Source of the DNA: Hanleya hanleyi
Lineage: Eukaryota; Mollusca; Polyplacophora; Lepidopleurida; Hanleyidae
Reading direction: 5' to 3'
NCBI GenBank assembly: GCA_036873755.1
Contig: JAVTVY010006821.1
Span: 1 to 64,000, forward strand
Length of the DNA: 64,000 nucleotides
Part shown: in pieces, positions 1 to 11,542 of the stretch
How the letters are laid out: each line of letters begins with the position of its first letter
Position numbering within the stretch: the first letter of the stretch is position 1
Notes under the pieces: generated by a model
The model's input: the letters and a program-made list of their open reading frames with translations, nothing else
The model's database searches: none
Told to the model about the DNA's origin: nothing
Made by a program: the position numbers and the translations under genes

Positions 1-419
1 TCTTAAGTTTAACTGTTACATGTATTCCTTGTCCTGTGTTTGTATTTAGGTTTATCATTTAGATAACTGACTGGAGTCCAGGCAAACTGTCTCCATGTTA
101 TAGGTATAAATAGTCAGTGTAAATCTGAACAGAAGAGAGCTGGTTATCCGCTTTGACCAGAACAGAGAGTGAGAGCTGGTCACCGGCCGCCTCCTCCTGC
201 TAAACCGATACCTTAGGATTTGAACAGCCGATCTAATGTGTATCAGGAATTGTCATTATCATAGAGTATGGTCGGATAAATTGACAACGAACTCAGAGTT
301 ATAAGTTGCAATAGGGAGGTTTTGTGGACCTCCTTTATTAGAAAAAACACAAGTTGGTGTGGTGTGTGTGGTTTGCATGGCAGTGTGAAAAAGGTCTCTA
401 TGAGTAGAGTTAAAATGTC
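1..419. other. No gene seen at left edge
   Basis: No coding potential or known RNA is visible here. If the gag-like retroelement ORF just to the right (minus strand) belonged to a complete element, its pol region would lie here and beyond the window. No reverse transcriptase motif is seen in these 419 bases, so this is either a noncoding 3' part of that element or flanking DNA. Confidence 0.4.
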
Positions 420-1281
420 TTATTCCAGCAGGGCCTGGAGAAGTTTGAGGATCATGGGTGATTTCCCCTGATTGTTCCTTCGGTTCGGCGGTTGGCCGTT
501 CCTGTTGTTCCTGCCGTTCCGGCGTTGTGGGAAGCGCTGGCGTCCATTGGGCTGGCGTCCCGTGGGTGGGCGTCTCGGTTCTTGTCTCTGGCGGCTCCCC
601 AAGTTCTGGCGTGGCTGCCTGTCCCCTAAAAAAGGCGGTTTCTCAAGGTTTTTCTGTTTCTCCTCATACTGGCGTGTGGCCAGTTTACGGGTTTTATTAG
701 CCATCTGCGACAATGCGGCTTCGGCTTCGAATTTGGATTTGGGATCTGGTAAGAGTTTTGCCAGTTCCGCACAGGCCTTGAGTAGGTCCCGTTCGCTGCT
801 GATTTTAAGTGTAGAAATGTGGTCACAGAGGTGGGCCGTTAGTGACATGGCTGCTGTTTGGAGGATGCTGTCCCACTCACGCATAAAGTCAAGGTTGTTA
901 AGGCCTATCTGTGGTTTGCATGCATTGAAGCAAGAGACCAGTGGGTGCTCTGTTTTTGTCGATACAATGCTAAAGAAAATGGAGGTGGGCGGTGTGTCGC
1001 TCCGTCCTACACAGGATGTTCCTTGTGAGTCGGTACATGGCCATAGCATCTTCGGGAAGGCGTGGGCTTCCTCTGCGGGGGTCTTCGTTGGTCCCGCTGG
1101 TGCTTGGTTCTTCGTCGACCCTCCTGCATTTTCGTTGTTGGTCATCGGTCTCTTGTCTGAGGTCGATGACAGATGAGATGGGCGTGACTGTGTCCATTTC
1201 ATCGAGGTTCAGGTTGAGTTCCTCTAAGGTAAGCGAGGTGCTGCTGCTCGATCCTGGTGCTTTATTGGCTGGTTGGGTCAT
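420..1281 (-). pseudogene. Broken gag-like ORF1 of a retroelement (DIRS/Ngaro-like)
   Basis: Read on the minus strand, an ATG at 1281 opens a Ser/Thr-rich leader, then RLTRNILCRTERHTA, then in another frame a segment with FNACKPQIGLNNLDFMREWD and a long helical stretch. The C-terminus is very basic (Arg, Asn, Gln, Pro rich, residues encoded about 430-620) and ends at a stop at 420-422. The order (acidic leader, helical core, basic nucleic-acid-binding tail) suits a gag-like ORF1, and the 'EWDSILQ' style core resembles ORF1 of tyrosine-recombinase retrotransposons. Two overlapping frames hold the two halves, so one frameshift near 975-1010 breaks it. No RT or recombinase is linked to it in the window. 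The resemblance is from memory and unverified. Confidence 0.55.
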
Positions 1282-1306
1282 GGCTCTGCCTTCTATAGTG
1301 GTGGTT

Positions 1307-1456
1307 GAGTAGGAGTAGGTACAAGTGGAGAGTGGCTTAAGCCTCTGATGAGATCCACACCAGATCGAAACTGGCCAGGCACCATCCAGAAGAACCCATT
1401 GGTCACTCCAGGCTCTCCGACTGTACTGGTTCTCCACTTGTACCTACTCATACTCC
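1307..1456. repeat. Inverted repeat hairpin at head of gag-like ORF
   Basis: Arms at 1307-1331 and 1431-1456 are about 25 bp with one mismatch (core GTAGGTACAAGTGGAGA) around a 99-bp loop. It sits immediately upstream of the gag-like ORF start on the minus strand, a place where a terminal or promoter structure of the element would be expected. Confidence 0.7.
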
Positions 1457-1557
1457 TTCCAAGTATTTGAGGTATGTGATTTGAAACTTGGTTGACCCAT
1501 CCGTCAGCCGAGGAAGATTGTGCACTACATTTTCTGGTCGAATGCGTCCTCCTAAAT
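1456..1557. repeat. Terminal repeat shared with the element at 31.0-31.5 kb
   Basis: About 100 bp from CCTTCC to CCTAAATGA, including GTCAGCCGAGGAAGAT and ACATTTTCTGGTCGA, recurs at 31428-31534 (direct) and 31036-31145 (inverted) at roughly 85% identity by eye. It abuts the hairpin of the gag-like ORF and may be the terminus of that retroelement family. Confidence 0.65.
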
Positions 1558-2995
1558 GATATAGGGGTAGGTCTCTCCTCCCTTAGTGGGTAGAGATCTA
1601 CTTACTAGTTCTAGTATACGCGAAGTTAGTAACAAGTGTGTTATGCAGTTGTTTCTAAGAGGGGGGGGGGGGGTAAATACCCGAATATGGCGAAAGAGTT
1701 CTGTGTAACAAATGGGTCATTCCATGAAATTGGGGTACCAAAGTGTGATATGCAAACCAATTTTGAAAAGATGTCAATTCATGGCTGCACTATGTCAGAG
1801 TTAATATTGATATACAGAGATTCGGAAAACATAAGCAAGCAGATAATATTCCACAATTTTGAAGAAAAATAAAATAATGAAGTTGCGCGTGTAACGAAGA
1901 CACCAAACTATATACAAAATTTACCATGTAATACATTAATTTAAGTGTCAAATAGAACGAATACCCGAATATGGCGAAAGAGTTATGTGTATTGCCATAT
2001 GTATAGTACATATGGGATAAGGTAGTAACATACATTGTCATATAATAGGCAGTGTATACAAGTTTAATACATTTTGTAGAAGATTGATGTTTAAAAAAAA
2101 AGAAACAAACTTTATATAGGCCTAATATCTGTCTGTCGTTTTTAACTGTTACGCTGCGGCGAGCCGTTCATACGGCTGTCGTCTTTCTATACGAAAAATG
2201 CGACGAGCCGCAATAGTGGCTTGCCTTTGCTTCTGTCAATGCGAGTATAACGAGGTACTATTCTGGAATCGCTTTTTTCAAATTTACCAAGCATGAAACT
2301 TGATAAAAACCATACATATATTGTTAGCTAAGACTGATTTGATTTCTTGGATGTAAACTTGATATTCTGTCTCAGAATAACGAAGTCGGGAGGAAGAAAT
2401 AAAATTGAAAAATAGAAAAACACCAATGGAGATTTCCATAAAACGTTGTCGAGAAGCCACCCAGAAAATATAAAATACTCACAGAAAACCCCTTCAAAAT
2501 ATATGATTCTTTGGTATAGTTGAAGTACAGAAGCTCAGTTTATATTTCCAAAGTGTGGGTTTCGATGAAATCCGCTAAACAAACTTTATTTTCAAATTTC
2601 TGTCGAGCTTCTGCGCCACGTAATTTTGTCGCAAGGAGATAAAATGGCATCTCCCTCAGATCAGCTTGACCCAGTTGAAGGGCTCTGGTCAATGAGCGCT
2701 TCGATGTAGGTCACGTTACCACGCTTGTCCAATCAAGGTTACCGACATAGGATTGGCTGTTAGCGTTACTAGAGAAACGGGAAAACACCCCCTTGCAGTT
2801 TTTCGATGTTATCGTCTGTTTGATTGGCCATCGGTCGAAATCACGCCTTCAATCAGAAACTACAAGGAATTCCCTTTCCAATGAGACGTCATACGCCCGA
2901 AATGGCGGACGAAAAGTCGGAAAAGACCAGGGAGAAAGGCAGCTGAAAAACCAAGATTTTCCATGGGCGTCGCTAGAATTTTTCAAAGGGGGGTC
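1558..2995. other. Noncoding; one dispersed 25-bp direct repeat
   Basis: No gene is supported. A G-run lies at about 1662-1674. The sequence ACCCGAATATGGCGAAAGAG occurs at about 1679 and again at about 1962, so a short segment has been duplicated. The rest looks like ordinary AT-rich intergenic DNA. Confidence 0.5.
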
Positions 2996-3194
2996 GATTA
3001 TCATAGCACTTTAGGCGAGGGTCCAGGGGCCGCCTAGGCCCCGGAAGCTCCGGGGTCCTAGATCGCCGGAGATGCGTTCTAAGCGTTTTCCCGGAATTAA
3101 ATCTGAACATAATGTATGCAGATTTAGGGTTATATTATACAGCTCTGAGACATTAGATGGCCTGAGATGCATTCTGAGCGATTTCCAACAATTA

Positions 3195-3779
3195 AAGATG
3201 TAATCAGCCTCAAAATGGATGGATTTTGTAAACTCTTCCCTGTGCGTTTTTTCAGCATTGAAGATTACCAAAGCATCATATGTATTATATTTCATGATAC
3301 TGGCATCGTCATATACAACGAATGGAAGAATATCTTGTCAGAGGAATTTGTAACTCTGCCCGCTTCGACGGCTTTTCTGTCCCGCCATTGAGTGTGTGTT
3401 GTACGCGGAGAGGAAAATGACGTCACTGCTTGACGTATGAGTGACGTAGCGACGCTCACGAATTTGAATGCTGCACAGCTGCAGCCATGGGATAACGTCA
3501 TGGCTCGTGCCTACGGTTCGGTAATGTCGCACAGCATACGTTGGTAGAATGCACCATACGTGTATACGCTTGTTGACACGGCCGTGGAAAAATAAACGGC
3601 ATGCCATGCCGTTTATTTTTAAAGATCAATTCCTTCTTTCTTCTCGTGAATGGTAGAAACAAGTTTAGTTTTTTGTGGTCAAATGTGTTTCATTTTGTAC
3701 CTGTTGTAACATATGTCACTTTCGCTGAGTTTGAGAGACATTAATTTCAGCCCAGATTTGAGGCTGATTACATCTTTAA
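3195..3779. mobile_element. Inverted-repeat insert (MITE-like)
   Basis: AAAGATGTAATCAGCCTCAA near 3195 is matched by its reverse complement near 3758-3779. The insert separates the first copy of the GC-rich repeat from the other three. It contains a perfect 33-bp palindrome at 3588-3620. No transposase is visible. Confidence 0.45.
3588..3620. repeat. Perfect 33-bp palindrome
   Basis: Two 16-base arms (AAAAATAAACGGCATG and its complement) are separated by one base. Such an arrangement can extrude a cruciform. It lies inside the inverted-repeat insert. Confidence 0.85.
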
Positions 3780-4844
3780 ACTAACACATCATTTGTCAAA
3801 TATCAGTATTATATTTTATTCTCTTTGTCATGTTGAAAACACAATAATAACGCTTTGGGCCTATATACCTCGATCGTAGGCTAACCCAGTGGCGTCGGAA
3901 CGTAATTGAAAGTTGGGGACCACTATCACAGCCCAACAGGCGGGGGTCCAGGGGCCGCCTAGGCCCCGGAAGCTCCGGGGTCCTAGATAGCCGGAGATGG
4001 GTTCTGAACGTTTTTCCGGAAATAAAACTGATCATACTGCATGCACATTTATGATTCTATTTTCACGATTTTTTTTCTAGCAATTATAAGCATGCATCGA
4101 TATTGAAAACATCGCACCTCATGCCTTCATCCATTTGACGTTCTAGTTATATTTAAAACATACAAAACGATGACTTATAGTTCTTGGGAGGGAAACCAAT
4201 ATGCCTACAAATACGATTCATTCATACACAGATAAAACAAGGAAATCCTCACAGCCCAACAGGCGAGGGTCCACGAGCCGTTTAGGCCCCGGAAGCTCCG
4301 AAGTTCCAGATCTCCAGAGACGCGTTCTAAGAGTTTTTCCAGAAATAAATTCGAACGTATTGTATGCAGATTTGTGGCTCTATTTTCACGTATGTTTCGC
4401 ATTTATAAGCACTCGTCGATATTGAAAAAATCATACTTCATGCCTGAATCCATTTGACTGTTTAGTGATATTTATCACATCAAAAGAACACATAAAAAAC
4501 CGATGACCTTTACATGATGGAACATTAGAATCAATATGATAGCGATTCATTTACACAAAGCTAAAATAAATGAGCGATCGTCACAGCCTGACAGGCGAGG
4601 GTCCAGGGGCCGCCTAGGCCCCGGAAGCTCCAGGGTCTCCGGTTGCCGGAGATGCGTTTTACCCGTTTTCTCGGAAACAAATCTGAACACAATGTATATA
4701 GATTTATGGTTCTATTTCCCCATTTGTTTCGCATAAACCCGCATCGATATTGAAGAGTATGACGGACTCCATTTGACTTCCTGGTTTGACACAAACGAAA
4801 CGGGCCTTTTACACACCACTACACGTCTTGGCACTATCTGTAAT

Positions 4845-4990
4845 TTTTATGTTTTCATGCTTTTTTTATTTTGTTTTTGTTTTCTCTGTTTTTGTTTTTT
4901 GTTTTTTGTTTTGCCTTTTCTTCTGTTTTTGTTTTTTGCGCGGCCAAGGGGGGGTCGTTCGCACCGGACGACCCCCCCCTAACGACGCCC
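4845..4990. repeat. T-rich tract and GC hairpin
   Basis: A run of about 80 bases of almost pure T with interspersed G/C is followed at about 4948-4980 by GGGGGGGTCGT, a 9-base loop and its complement. It follows the last copy of the GC-rich tandem repeat and may be the tail of that repeat family. Confidence 0.5.
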
Positions 4991-4999
4991 CTGTTTTCC

Positions 5000-7150
5000 G
5001 CTGTAATTCCTCATAATTCGCCATTTTCAACCGCAATTCTACCAAAATACTGTAGTCTCTTCAAATAAATTTTATTTACGCTGACAACATCGTCGATTTT
5101 GCTATAAAAGGCGGTCGAATAGCATTGACTAAACAAGTTGGGATACATTGATATGTTAGGCCAGTCACCAGCAAACGAAATTAAATAATATTTTTGTTCA
5201 TGAAATCCGGATTTAAAAAAAAAAAGTCAGCATTTCTCTTCGTACATCATACAAAAGAATTTAGCAGCATAACAGTTCTAGCTTGTACATGTATTATAAA
5301 AATTTTACCTTTTCAATGAAATACAGGTCTGCATGCTGATATGGTCATCTCCTATTTATGGCCGTTTCATTTCCTTGCACACACAGTGTTAACGGAATTA
5401 AACAAAATTTTACTGGTTTGAAGAGATAACTACAGATAGTTTTTTTTATTTCTCAGCCTCGGAGGATAAATTTTTCCTATTAAAATGGAATTCAAAGAAA
5501 ATTTGTCATACTTTTTCATTTCAAATTCTGTCGGGGGATTTCAAATTCAAGTCCTAAAAATAAAAGAAAAATGCCTAAACCACTTTTTATTAATCACACC
5601 ATTAGCAACACATTATTAGCAATGTAAACACCTCTATAGAACTAAATACTCGATTCTAACTTTTAAAACTTAAGTTTGAGAAATGTTTTAGGTTGAATAT
5701 TTTGACCGGGTGAAGTGCCGTCACAACATTTTTTGTTCACCTTCTCGCCCGAATTTCCAGGGCTAAATCAAAATTGAAAATACCGGTACTTCCATGTGTG
5801 GCATGAATTCTTCTGAACTCATTTAATTATAATTTAGAGATTTTGAGACAAACATTGTTGTTTTTCTCCTCGTATTGATGGGAAAGAGATACTATATGTC
5901 CCAAGAAACTTCTAAAGAATTAGAAGTCCAAATTGCAGGTGAAGAGTAAGGAAAAGTTTGATTGGCTGAAATCTGCACAATGGCCCAGACCATCTATTAT
6001 TCAACCAATCAGAAAATTGGACTCTACAAGTCCCCAACATGGCTAACAAAAAGCAACAACACGATCTGCGAAATAATAGCATCAACTTCCAATCTTGAAC
6101 TCAGTCCAACAATACAAATATTAGAACAAGAAGTTTCTAGCAGTTCAGACTAACAGATCAAAGTACCTCCTGCTGTTTTATTGTCAAAAGATCGATGCCG
6201 AAAAGTCGTTGGAGTTAGTTTTTACCTTCGTCTCGAGGAATCTGAAGTAGTGAGAACTTATTCATAATCGGTCCGTATGGCTTTGATAATAATAAATTAT
6301 AAAATATAGCAGTCATTACAATGTTAATAAAATGTGGACACATCATCATTATGGTGTATGTGTCTACATTTTTGGAAAACCTAGTTTTTGGTGATTTTCA
6401 AAATATGGATATGTACACATGGTGTGTTTGTATCCACAAAAACCGCCAAATTACAGTTACGCCTGCTTAATAATTATCAGCATAAATTGAAAGATCCACA
6501 GTCAATGAGAATAAAAGTTTTTCAGACCAACTTACATGTACCTGGCAAATCAAGACCATGCCACATGTTTGGCAGCCATGTTGCAAAAGCAACCACGTGG
6601 TTGATCATCTAGTGCCCTCTGCTAGTACCACCAGGAATCGCTTGTCAAGCCCAGGGGGGAGATAACTGCTCAGCATCTACACCATTTTCTTCACTCAGCT
6701 AAAACCGAAGATGTGTCAAAGTTCCCCCAAGTTCCCTCGAATTACTTCCTTTGTATCAGCAAGACTTTCTTTATATTCTTAGTTTTTTTCCGAATTCTCC
6801 AAAGAGCTGCATTTCCCAATAAACTGAGGTAACATCACACTGCAAATGAGCATGATGACCCCCGTATTTCTTTACGTTTTTGCGAAGCTCGTTATCCAAA
6901 GATCAATATATGTGAATTTTAAAAAAATGACAACACTAGAAATAGTGAGTGACCAACTTCCTTAGATGTTAATTGTATTATAGTACAAATGAAATGGAGA
7001 CCTGTCCAGTCTACATTCACACTAGTATGTTCACTATTGACGGGTTTGGATTGGATAACAGGCTCTCTCTCTTGGGAGGTTCCTCTATTTTGAAGAGTCC
7101 AGTGGAGTGGCACACAATTTGGGTTATCTTCTCTCAGTTACATGTAGTGT
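5000..7150. other. Noncoding, nothing recognised
   Basis: AT-rich sequence with short open frames only, none conserved or flanked by convincing splice sites in a consistent phase. No repeat longer than about 20 bp was noticed. Confidence 0.45.
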
Positions 7151-7153
7151 TAA

Positions 7154-7417
7154 TTAATTTTTTTTAACTGAGACAGTGCCTAGCACCTCATTGTCGCATG
7201 ACTTATTTCTGTAAAAATTCTCTCTCATTTTCTCTCTTCCTGCTTCATAGAAGATGGGGCAATGGAGCAGGACATGTTTGGTGGTTTCATTTCTCCTCCA
7301 GCTGCACAGGGGTGATACATCTTTGTCAAAGTTTACTTTGTAGCTCATGAGACCAATACCCTGAACGTAACTGGGTCGAGAGAACAGGTCATTCTTGTGT
7401 ATGAACATCGAAGTCAC
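7154..7417 (-). pseudogene. LINE C-terminal fragment (reverse transcriptase tail)
   Basis: Minus-strand reading includes PLCSWRRNETTKHVLLHC followed by PIFYEAGREKMRENF. Non-LTR retrotransposons of several clades end in a Cys-rich module of the form C-x-C...ET-x2-H-x-L-x2-C, and this matches apart from loss of one cysteine. Only the last 80 or so residues remain. The upstream part would lie in the minisatellite and is gone. Confidence 0.5.
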
Positions 7418-7509
7418 ATTTTGTCATCACTGTCAGAGTGTCAGGTTCTTGAGGCACGAGCCATCGGTGAATGCAAATACAGAGATGGTCGGGATCTTTT
7501 CCATTTATT

Positions 7510-8706
7510 CTTCTATGAAGTGAGATGTGACATGCTGGGTAAGATTAGACAGCAAGTGAGATGTGACATGCTGGATCAGGGTTAGTTAGCAAGTGAGATG
7601 TGACCTGCTGGATCAGGGTGAGATAGTTAGATGTGACATGCTGGACCAGGCTTGGATAGCGAGATGTGACATGCTGGATCAGGGCTGGATAATAAGTGAG
7701 ATTTGACATGCTGGATCAGGTTTATATAGTAAGTGAGATGCAACATGCTGGATGAGGGTTAGACAGCAAGTGAGATGTGACATATAGGGTCAGTGTTAGA
7801 TAGCAAGTGAGATTTAACATGCTGGATCAGGGTGAGATAGTGAGATGTGACATGCTGGACCAGGGCTGGATAGTAAGTGAGATTTGACATGCTGGATCAG
7901 GTTTATATAGTAAGTGAGATGTGACATGCTGGACCAGGGTGAGATAGCGAGATGTGACACGCTGGACCAGGGTGAGATAGCGAGATGTGACATGCTGGAC
8001 CAGGCTCAGCGAGATGTGACATGCTGGATCAGGGCTGGATAGTAAGAGATTTGACATGCTGGGTCAGGGTTATGTATTAACTGAGATGTGACATGCTGGA
8101 TCAGGGTTAGACAAGAAGTGAGATATGACATGCTGGATCAAGGTTAGATAGCAAGTGAGATGTGACATGCTGGATCAGGGTTAGATAGTGAGATGTGACA
8201 TGCTGGATCAAGGTTAGATAGCAAGTGAGATGTGACATGCTGGATCAGGGTTAGATAGCAAGTCAGATGTGACATTCTGGGTCAGGGTTAGATGGTAAGT
8301 GAGATGTGACATGCTGGATCAAGGTTAGATAGTCAGATGTGACATGCTGGATCAAGGTTAGATAGTGAGATGTGACATACTGGGTCAGGGCTAGATAGTA
8401 CGTGAGATGGGGACATGCTGGATCAGAGTTACATGTATATAGTAAGATATGATGTGCTGGAGCAGGGTTAGATAACAAGTGAGATGCGACTCCTGGATAA
8501 GGGTTAGATATCAAGTGAGATATGTTCTGCTGGATCAGGGTTAGATACTAGTAAGTGAGATATGACTGTTGGATCAGGGTTAAAGTAAGTGAGATATGAT
8601 GTGCTAGATCAGGGTTAGATAATAAGTGAGATGTGACCCCTGGATCAGGGTGAGATAGTGAGATGTGACATGCTGGATCAGGGTTAGATAGCAAGTGAAA
8701 TGTGAC
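7510..8706. repeat. Minisatellite, unit about 33-41 bp, roughly 30 copies
   Basis: The core GTGAGATGTGACATGCTGGA then TCAGGGTTAGATAGCA repeats with small length and base changes for about 1.2 kb. Short open frames on the minus strand across it are products of the repetition, not genes. The array ends at a diverged AAGTGAAATGTGACA. Confidence 0.9.
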
Positions 8707-9408
8707 AGTTCTTTATTTACATTGTTCATGTTGTTTAAGATACATTTTTGACAGGAGAGAAATGTGTTCCATAGACCAGTGTTTCATCAGTTGTTCAGAA
8801 CAGGGACAATGCACAGTCCAGACATTGAAAAAACAAAAGAATGCTAATTTCTATATTAATTGATTAGCATTCAGAGATATTTTGGAGGGACGTGGTACCA
8901 TTTAAGGGCATGTTCGTTTACTGTAACATGAGTTACTGAACTTTGCAATAGGATTAATCAAATATTATTGAGATAAAGCCTACTGTTGTGTTTGTGTGGA
9001 ATACAAAACTACCAATGAACATTAGGATCTTGAAAAATAGGAAGGATCTGGATGCAATTCATTGTTTTAAAACTATGAACATAAAGGTTATGGCTAAAGT
9101 ATGACTTGAGTTACTGTGGAATTGCCCATTATACCAATCTTGGGACCCGTTCATTCTTCAACAACATGTCGAATAATAAACATACAACCATATTTGAAAT
9201 CAAATGCAATACTTGAAATCCAACTTTTTTTATTAGTCTATGCGAGGCGGGTGCATTTGTTCACTGTGCAACTTCGAAGAAGGACTCCTTGAGAGATCTC
9301 GATCCATCGATCATGTATGGGAGCAATACTCTTTATTACTTTCATTTATTAGCATGCTTTAATCAGATAGTAATTGATTTCCACTTTCCTTTATTTTTCG
9401 TATTTCAG
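8707..9408. other. RSPH14 upstream region / 5' intron
   Basis: No exon is recognised. A polypyrimidine tract and acceptor (TATTTCAG) end at 9408, so the RSPH14 start codon lies in an exon that is probably preceded by a noncoding exon in this stretch or farther left. Confidence 0.4.
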
Positions 9409-9419
9409 ATAAAACTACA

Positions 9420-9512
9420 ATGGCCAATTGTGTTATATCAGCAAAATATCCACCTCATATTGATCCAACCAAGACACCACTAGCCTATGGGGATCGAGCT
9501 TTGCCACGACTG
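9420..9512 (+). CDS. RSPH14: RSPH14 coding exon 1 (start codon)
   Basis: Encodes residues 1-31, beginning MANCVISAKYPPHIDPTKTP. The ATG at 9420 is 11 bases inside an exon that opens after TATTTCAG, and the family's conserved leader follows at once, which fixes the start. Donor GTATGT at 9513, phase 0. Confidence 0.92.
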
Positions 9513-9774
9513 GTATGTGAATTTGTACTTCTTATCATCAGACTTTCAGGCTCTCCTGCATAATTTGTCATCCTCAAACATCATTGCTATTGTGATTTTA
9601 TTAAATGTATTTATTACTATAGATAGCCCAGAGGAAATTGATGGACCTCAATGGATTGATTTTAGCTGTATGGACTCCTGAAAAAAACTGTTCATGTAAT
9701 GGTACTTGATAATGTAAATATGCTGTTTCTCCTCTTGTCCATAATAACCTGTTTCTACCTGGTATATTTCACAG

Positions 9775-9880
9775 AACCGTGAGTTACAAGATGCGACACT
9801 TCTCACGAGACAGCGGGCAGTCATGTCTCTGTGTGATTATCTTCATGATCCAGAACACATAGCAGATGCTCTGAGAACAG
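9775..9880 (+). CDS. RSPH14: RSPH14 coding exon 2
   Basis: Follows TTTCACAG; encodes the first helices (LLTRQRAVMSLCDYLHDPEH) with the RQRA-(L/V)-M-x-LCD motif typical of the family. Donor GTAACA, phase 1. Confidence 0.92.
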
Positions 9881-9952
9881 GTAACATATTAAACATCCCG
9901 TCCTATTTCTTGAACATCTAGACTACATCTACTGTATATTGAGAAAAGGGGC

Positions 9953-10068
9953 TATTGTCAGCCCATCCGTACACCCATCTCTAGATTTATAAACTTGATG
10001 AACAGATGGATATTGTCAGCCCATCCGTACACCCATCTCTTGATTTATAAACTTGATAAAACAGAATC
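9953..10068. repeat. 59-bp tandem duplication in RSPH14 intron 2
   Basis: ATTGTCAGCCCATCCGTACA and the following bases to AAACTTGAT occur at 9953 and 10012 nearly unchanged, so this is a recent two-copy tandem duplication. Confidence 0.85.
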
Positions 10069-10676
10069 CTTGGTGTTTCTGTGAATCCGCAACATCCACA
10101 ATGTTTCAGTTAACAACATTGGCACAAAGTAGCGGGTACAGCATTTTGACACGCAACACTTTTTCTACATCCACAGTTAGCAGGCAAAAAATATATTACT
10201 TATTTTGAGATATACATGAATGTACATACTGTACAGAAATATATGGAAGATTTTATAAAGATGTATTGACGACAGTTGAGAAATTGCACATCAATCAGAA
10301 TAAGAGATACAAGGTCTGAATTATATTATGTAACATGCTGCTTTGACTGACTTGGCCCGTCTATATATTAAAAAAAAAATAGTGAAAATCTTTATTTTTA
10401 TTTATTTTTGACCTGTGAAATAAAGTTGCCGAAATTTCCGACCCACCACTTTGTGCCGAAATGTCGCATGCTGAAATGTCACTTAGCAAAATGTTGCATG
10501 TCATCGACACCCTCTGTGATTAACCTGAATCATGTTCTGTTTAATGACAATTCCTACTGTCATTTGTTTTATTGTGTGAGCTGGATATGAAGAACTTGTT
10601 TCATTAGCCATCATAATGCCATTCACCTTAAAAATGCAAAGAGATGCTTTGCTGTCTAACGAGGTTATAATTAGTG

Positions 10677-11073
10677 ATTATTATACCTCTTGAATATTCA
10701 TGAGGGTTTTCTGGTATTTCAATGGTCAAACTTTACACAGCCACGAGTCAATATTTTTCAACCACTGACCCAGCTGTTTATGTGTCAGGCGGAGCGCGTG
10801 AGGTCCGGAGTCAATATTGTGATCACTGTTCACAAATACCGTAACAAAAAATGTTATATAATACTGGCGTCTACACCAATATTACGGGTTTACTGTCAAG
10901 CAAAAGATATTGAATTCAATAGTCTTTCGTCAATAACGAAAGAAAAGAACAACTTGGCGAATTCCTCTTCAAATTCTTTGCTGAGTTGAGAGAGAAGGAT
11001 GGAGATAAATACTCCCGATCATCGATGGTAAGCATACGTTTCGGTCTCCCGAATATTCAAGAGGTATAATAAT
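10677..11073. mobile_element. 397-bp TIR element with a Crypton-like fragment
   Basis: Perfect 23-bp inverted ends at 10677-10699 and 11051-11073 (TATACCTCTTGAATATTC core) bound a short element in RSPH14 intron 2. Its interior is not random: it carries the coding fragment described at 10893-11027. No full transposase is present, so the element is nonautonomous. Confidence 0.7.
10893..11027 (+). pseudogene. Crypton-like / DUF3504-type recombinase N-terminal fragment
   Basis: Reading YCQAKDIEFNSLSSITKE and, after a one-base frame change near 10940, EQLGEFLFKFFAELREKDGD then KYSRSSM. The pattern L-x2-FL-x-KFFAE-x-R-x-KDG-x2-Y-x3-SS is typical of the N-terminal helices of Crypton-derived tyrosine recombinase proteins (QRICH1/ZMYM-like DUF3504 group). 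It ends at a good splice donor (GTAAGC at 11028), as if an exon had been captured. Identification is by memory of the family. Confidence 0.5.
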
Positions 11074-11542
11074 TCGTTATATGTAATTTCTATCTGCACT
11101 GCCCGAGTAATCCATTTCATTCTCATCTCAAAACTGGAGTAACTTTACGCCGTCGATGTCACCCAATCAAATGAGTTCACCATGACCCAAATAGGATTTA
11201 TGAATGAAGTGTGTAAAGCCAGTGGCTACATTGTATCTAAACACCAATGGGGTTTGTGACGAAGAGTTCACCTCGACGCCGTAAATCTCGGAAAACGCGT
11301 CTGAAAGTTTAAATTCTCAATATTATCCTAATCAGATTGGAAGCAGCTTTGTAGATTTATTCATGAACTATTCATAAAATTGTATCTGTGTGTCTCGTTT
11401 CCGATAACACAGCTGCATGACAGAAAGTATTCGCCAAACAGCGTTTTTGGAAAGGAGTAGGCCTAGTAGTACCATGCGCTAGTCTGGCGTCAGAGCGATA
11501 AGTCACTGCAGTTAATAAATTCGGTATAATAAAACACTTATA

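Larger units (their letters stand above)
3005..4760. repeat. GC-rich tandem repeat, unit about 320 bp
   Basis: A block reading GGGTCCAGGGGCCGCCTAGG then CCCCGGAAGCTCCGGGGTCC begins at about 3018, 3947, 4264 and 4597. The last three copies are followed by the same 150-200 bp (TTTCGCAT, CATCGATATTGAA, CCATTTGAC), so they form a tandem array with a period of about 315-330 bp. The first copy is separated by a 600-bp inverted-repeat insert. Degenerate inverted copies lie near 34768-34812 and 35060-35120. Confidence 0.75.

Noticed and set aside
458..1312. Plus-strand frames opposite the gag-like ORF
   Set aside because: Antisense shadows of the minus-strand basic and Ser-rich coding region.
7827..8514. 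Minus-strand repeats of SHLTISP type
   Set aside because: Translation of the minisatellite, not a protein.
7510..8706. CRISPR-like array
   Set aside because: Units are contiguous and vary in length, without constant repeats separated by unique spacers, and the genome is animal.
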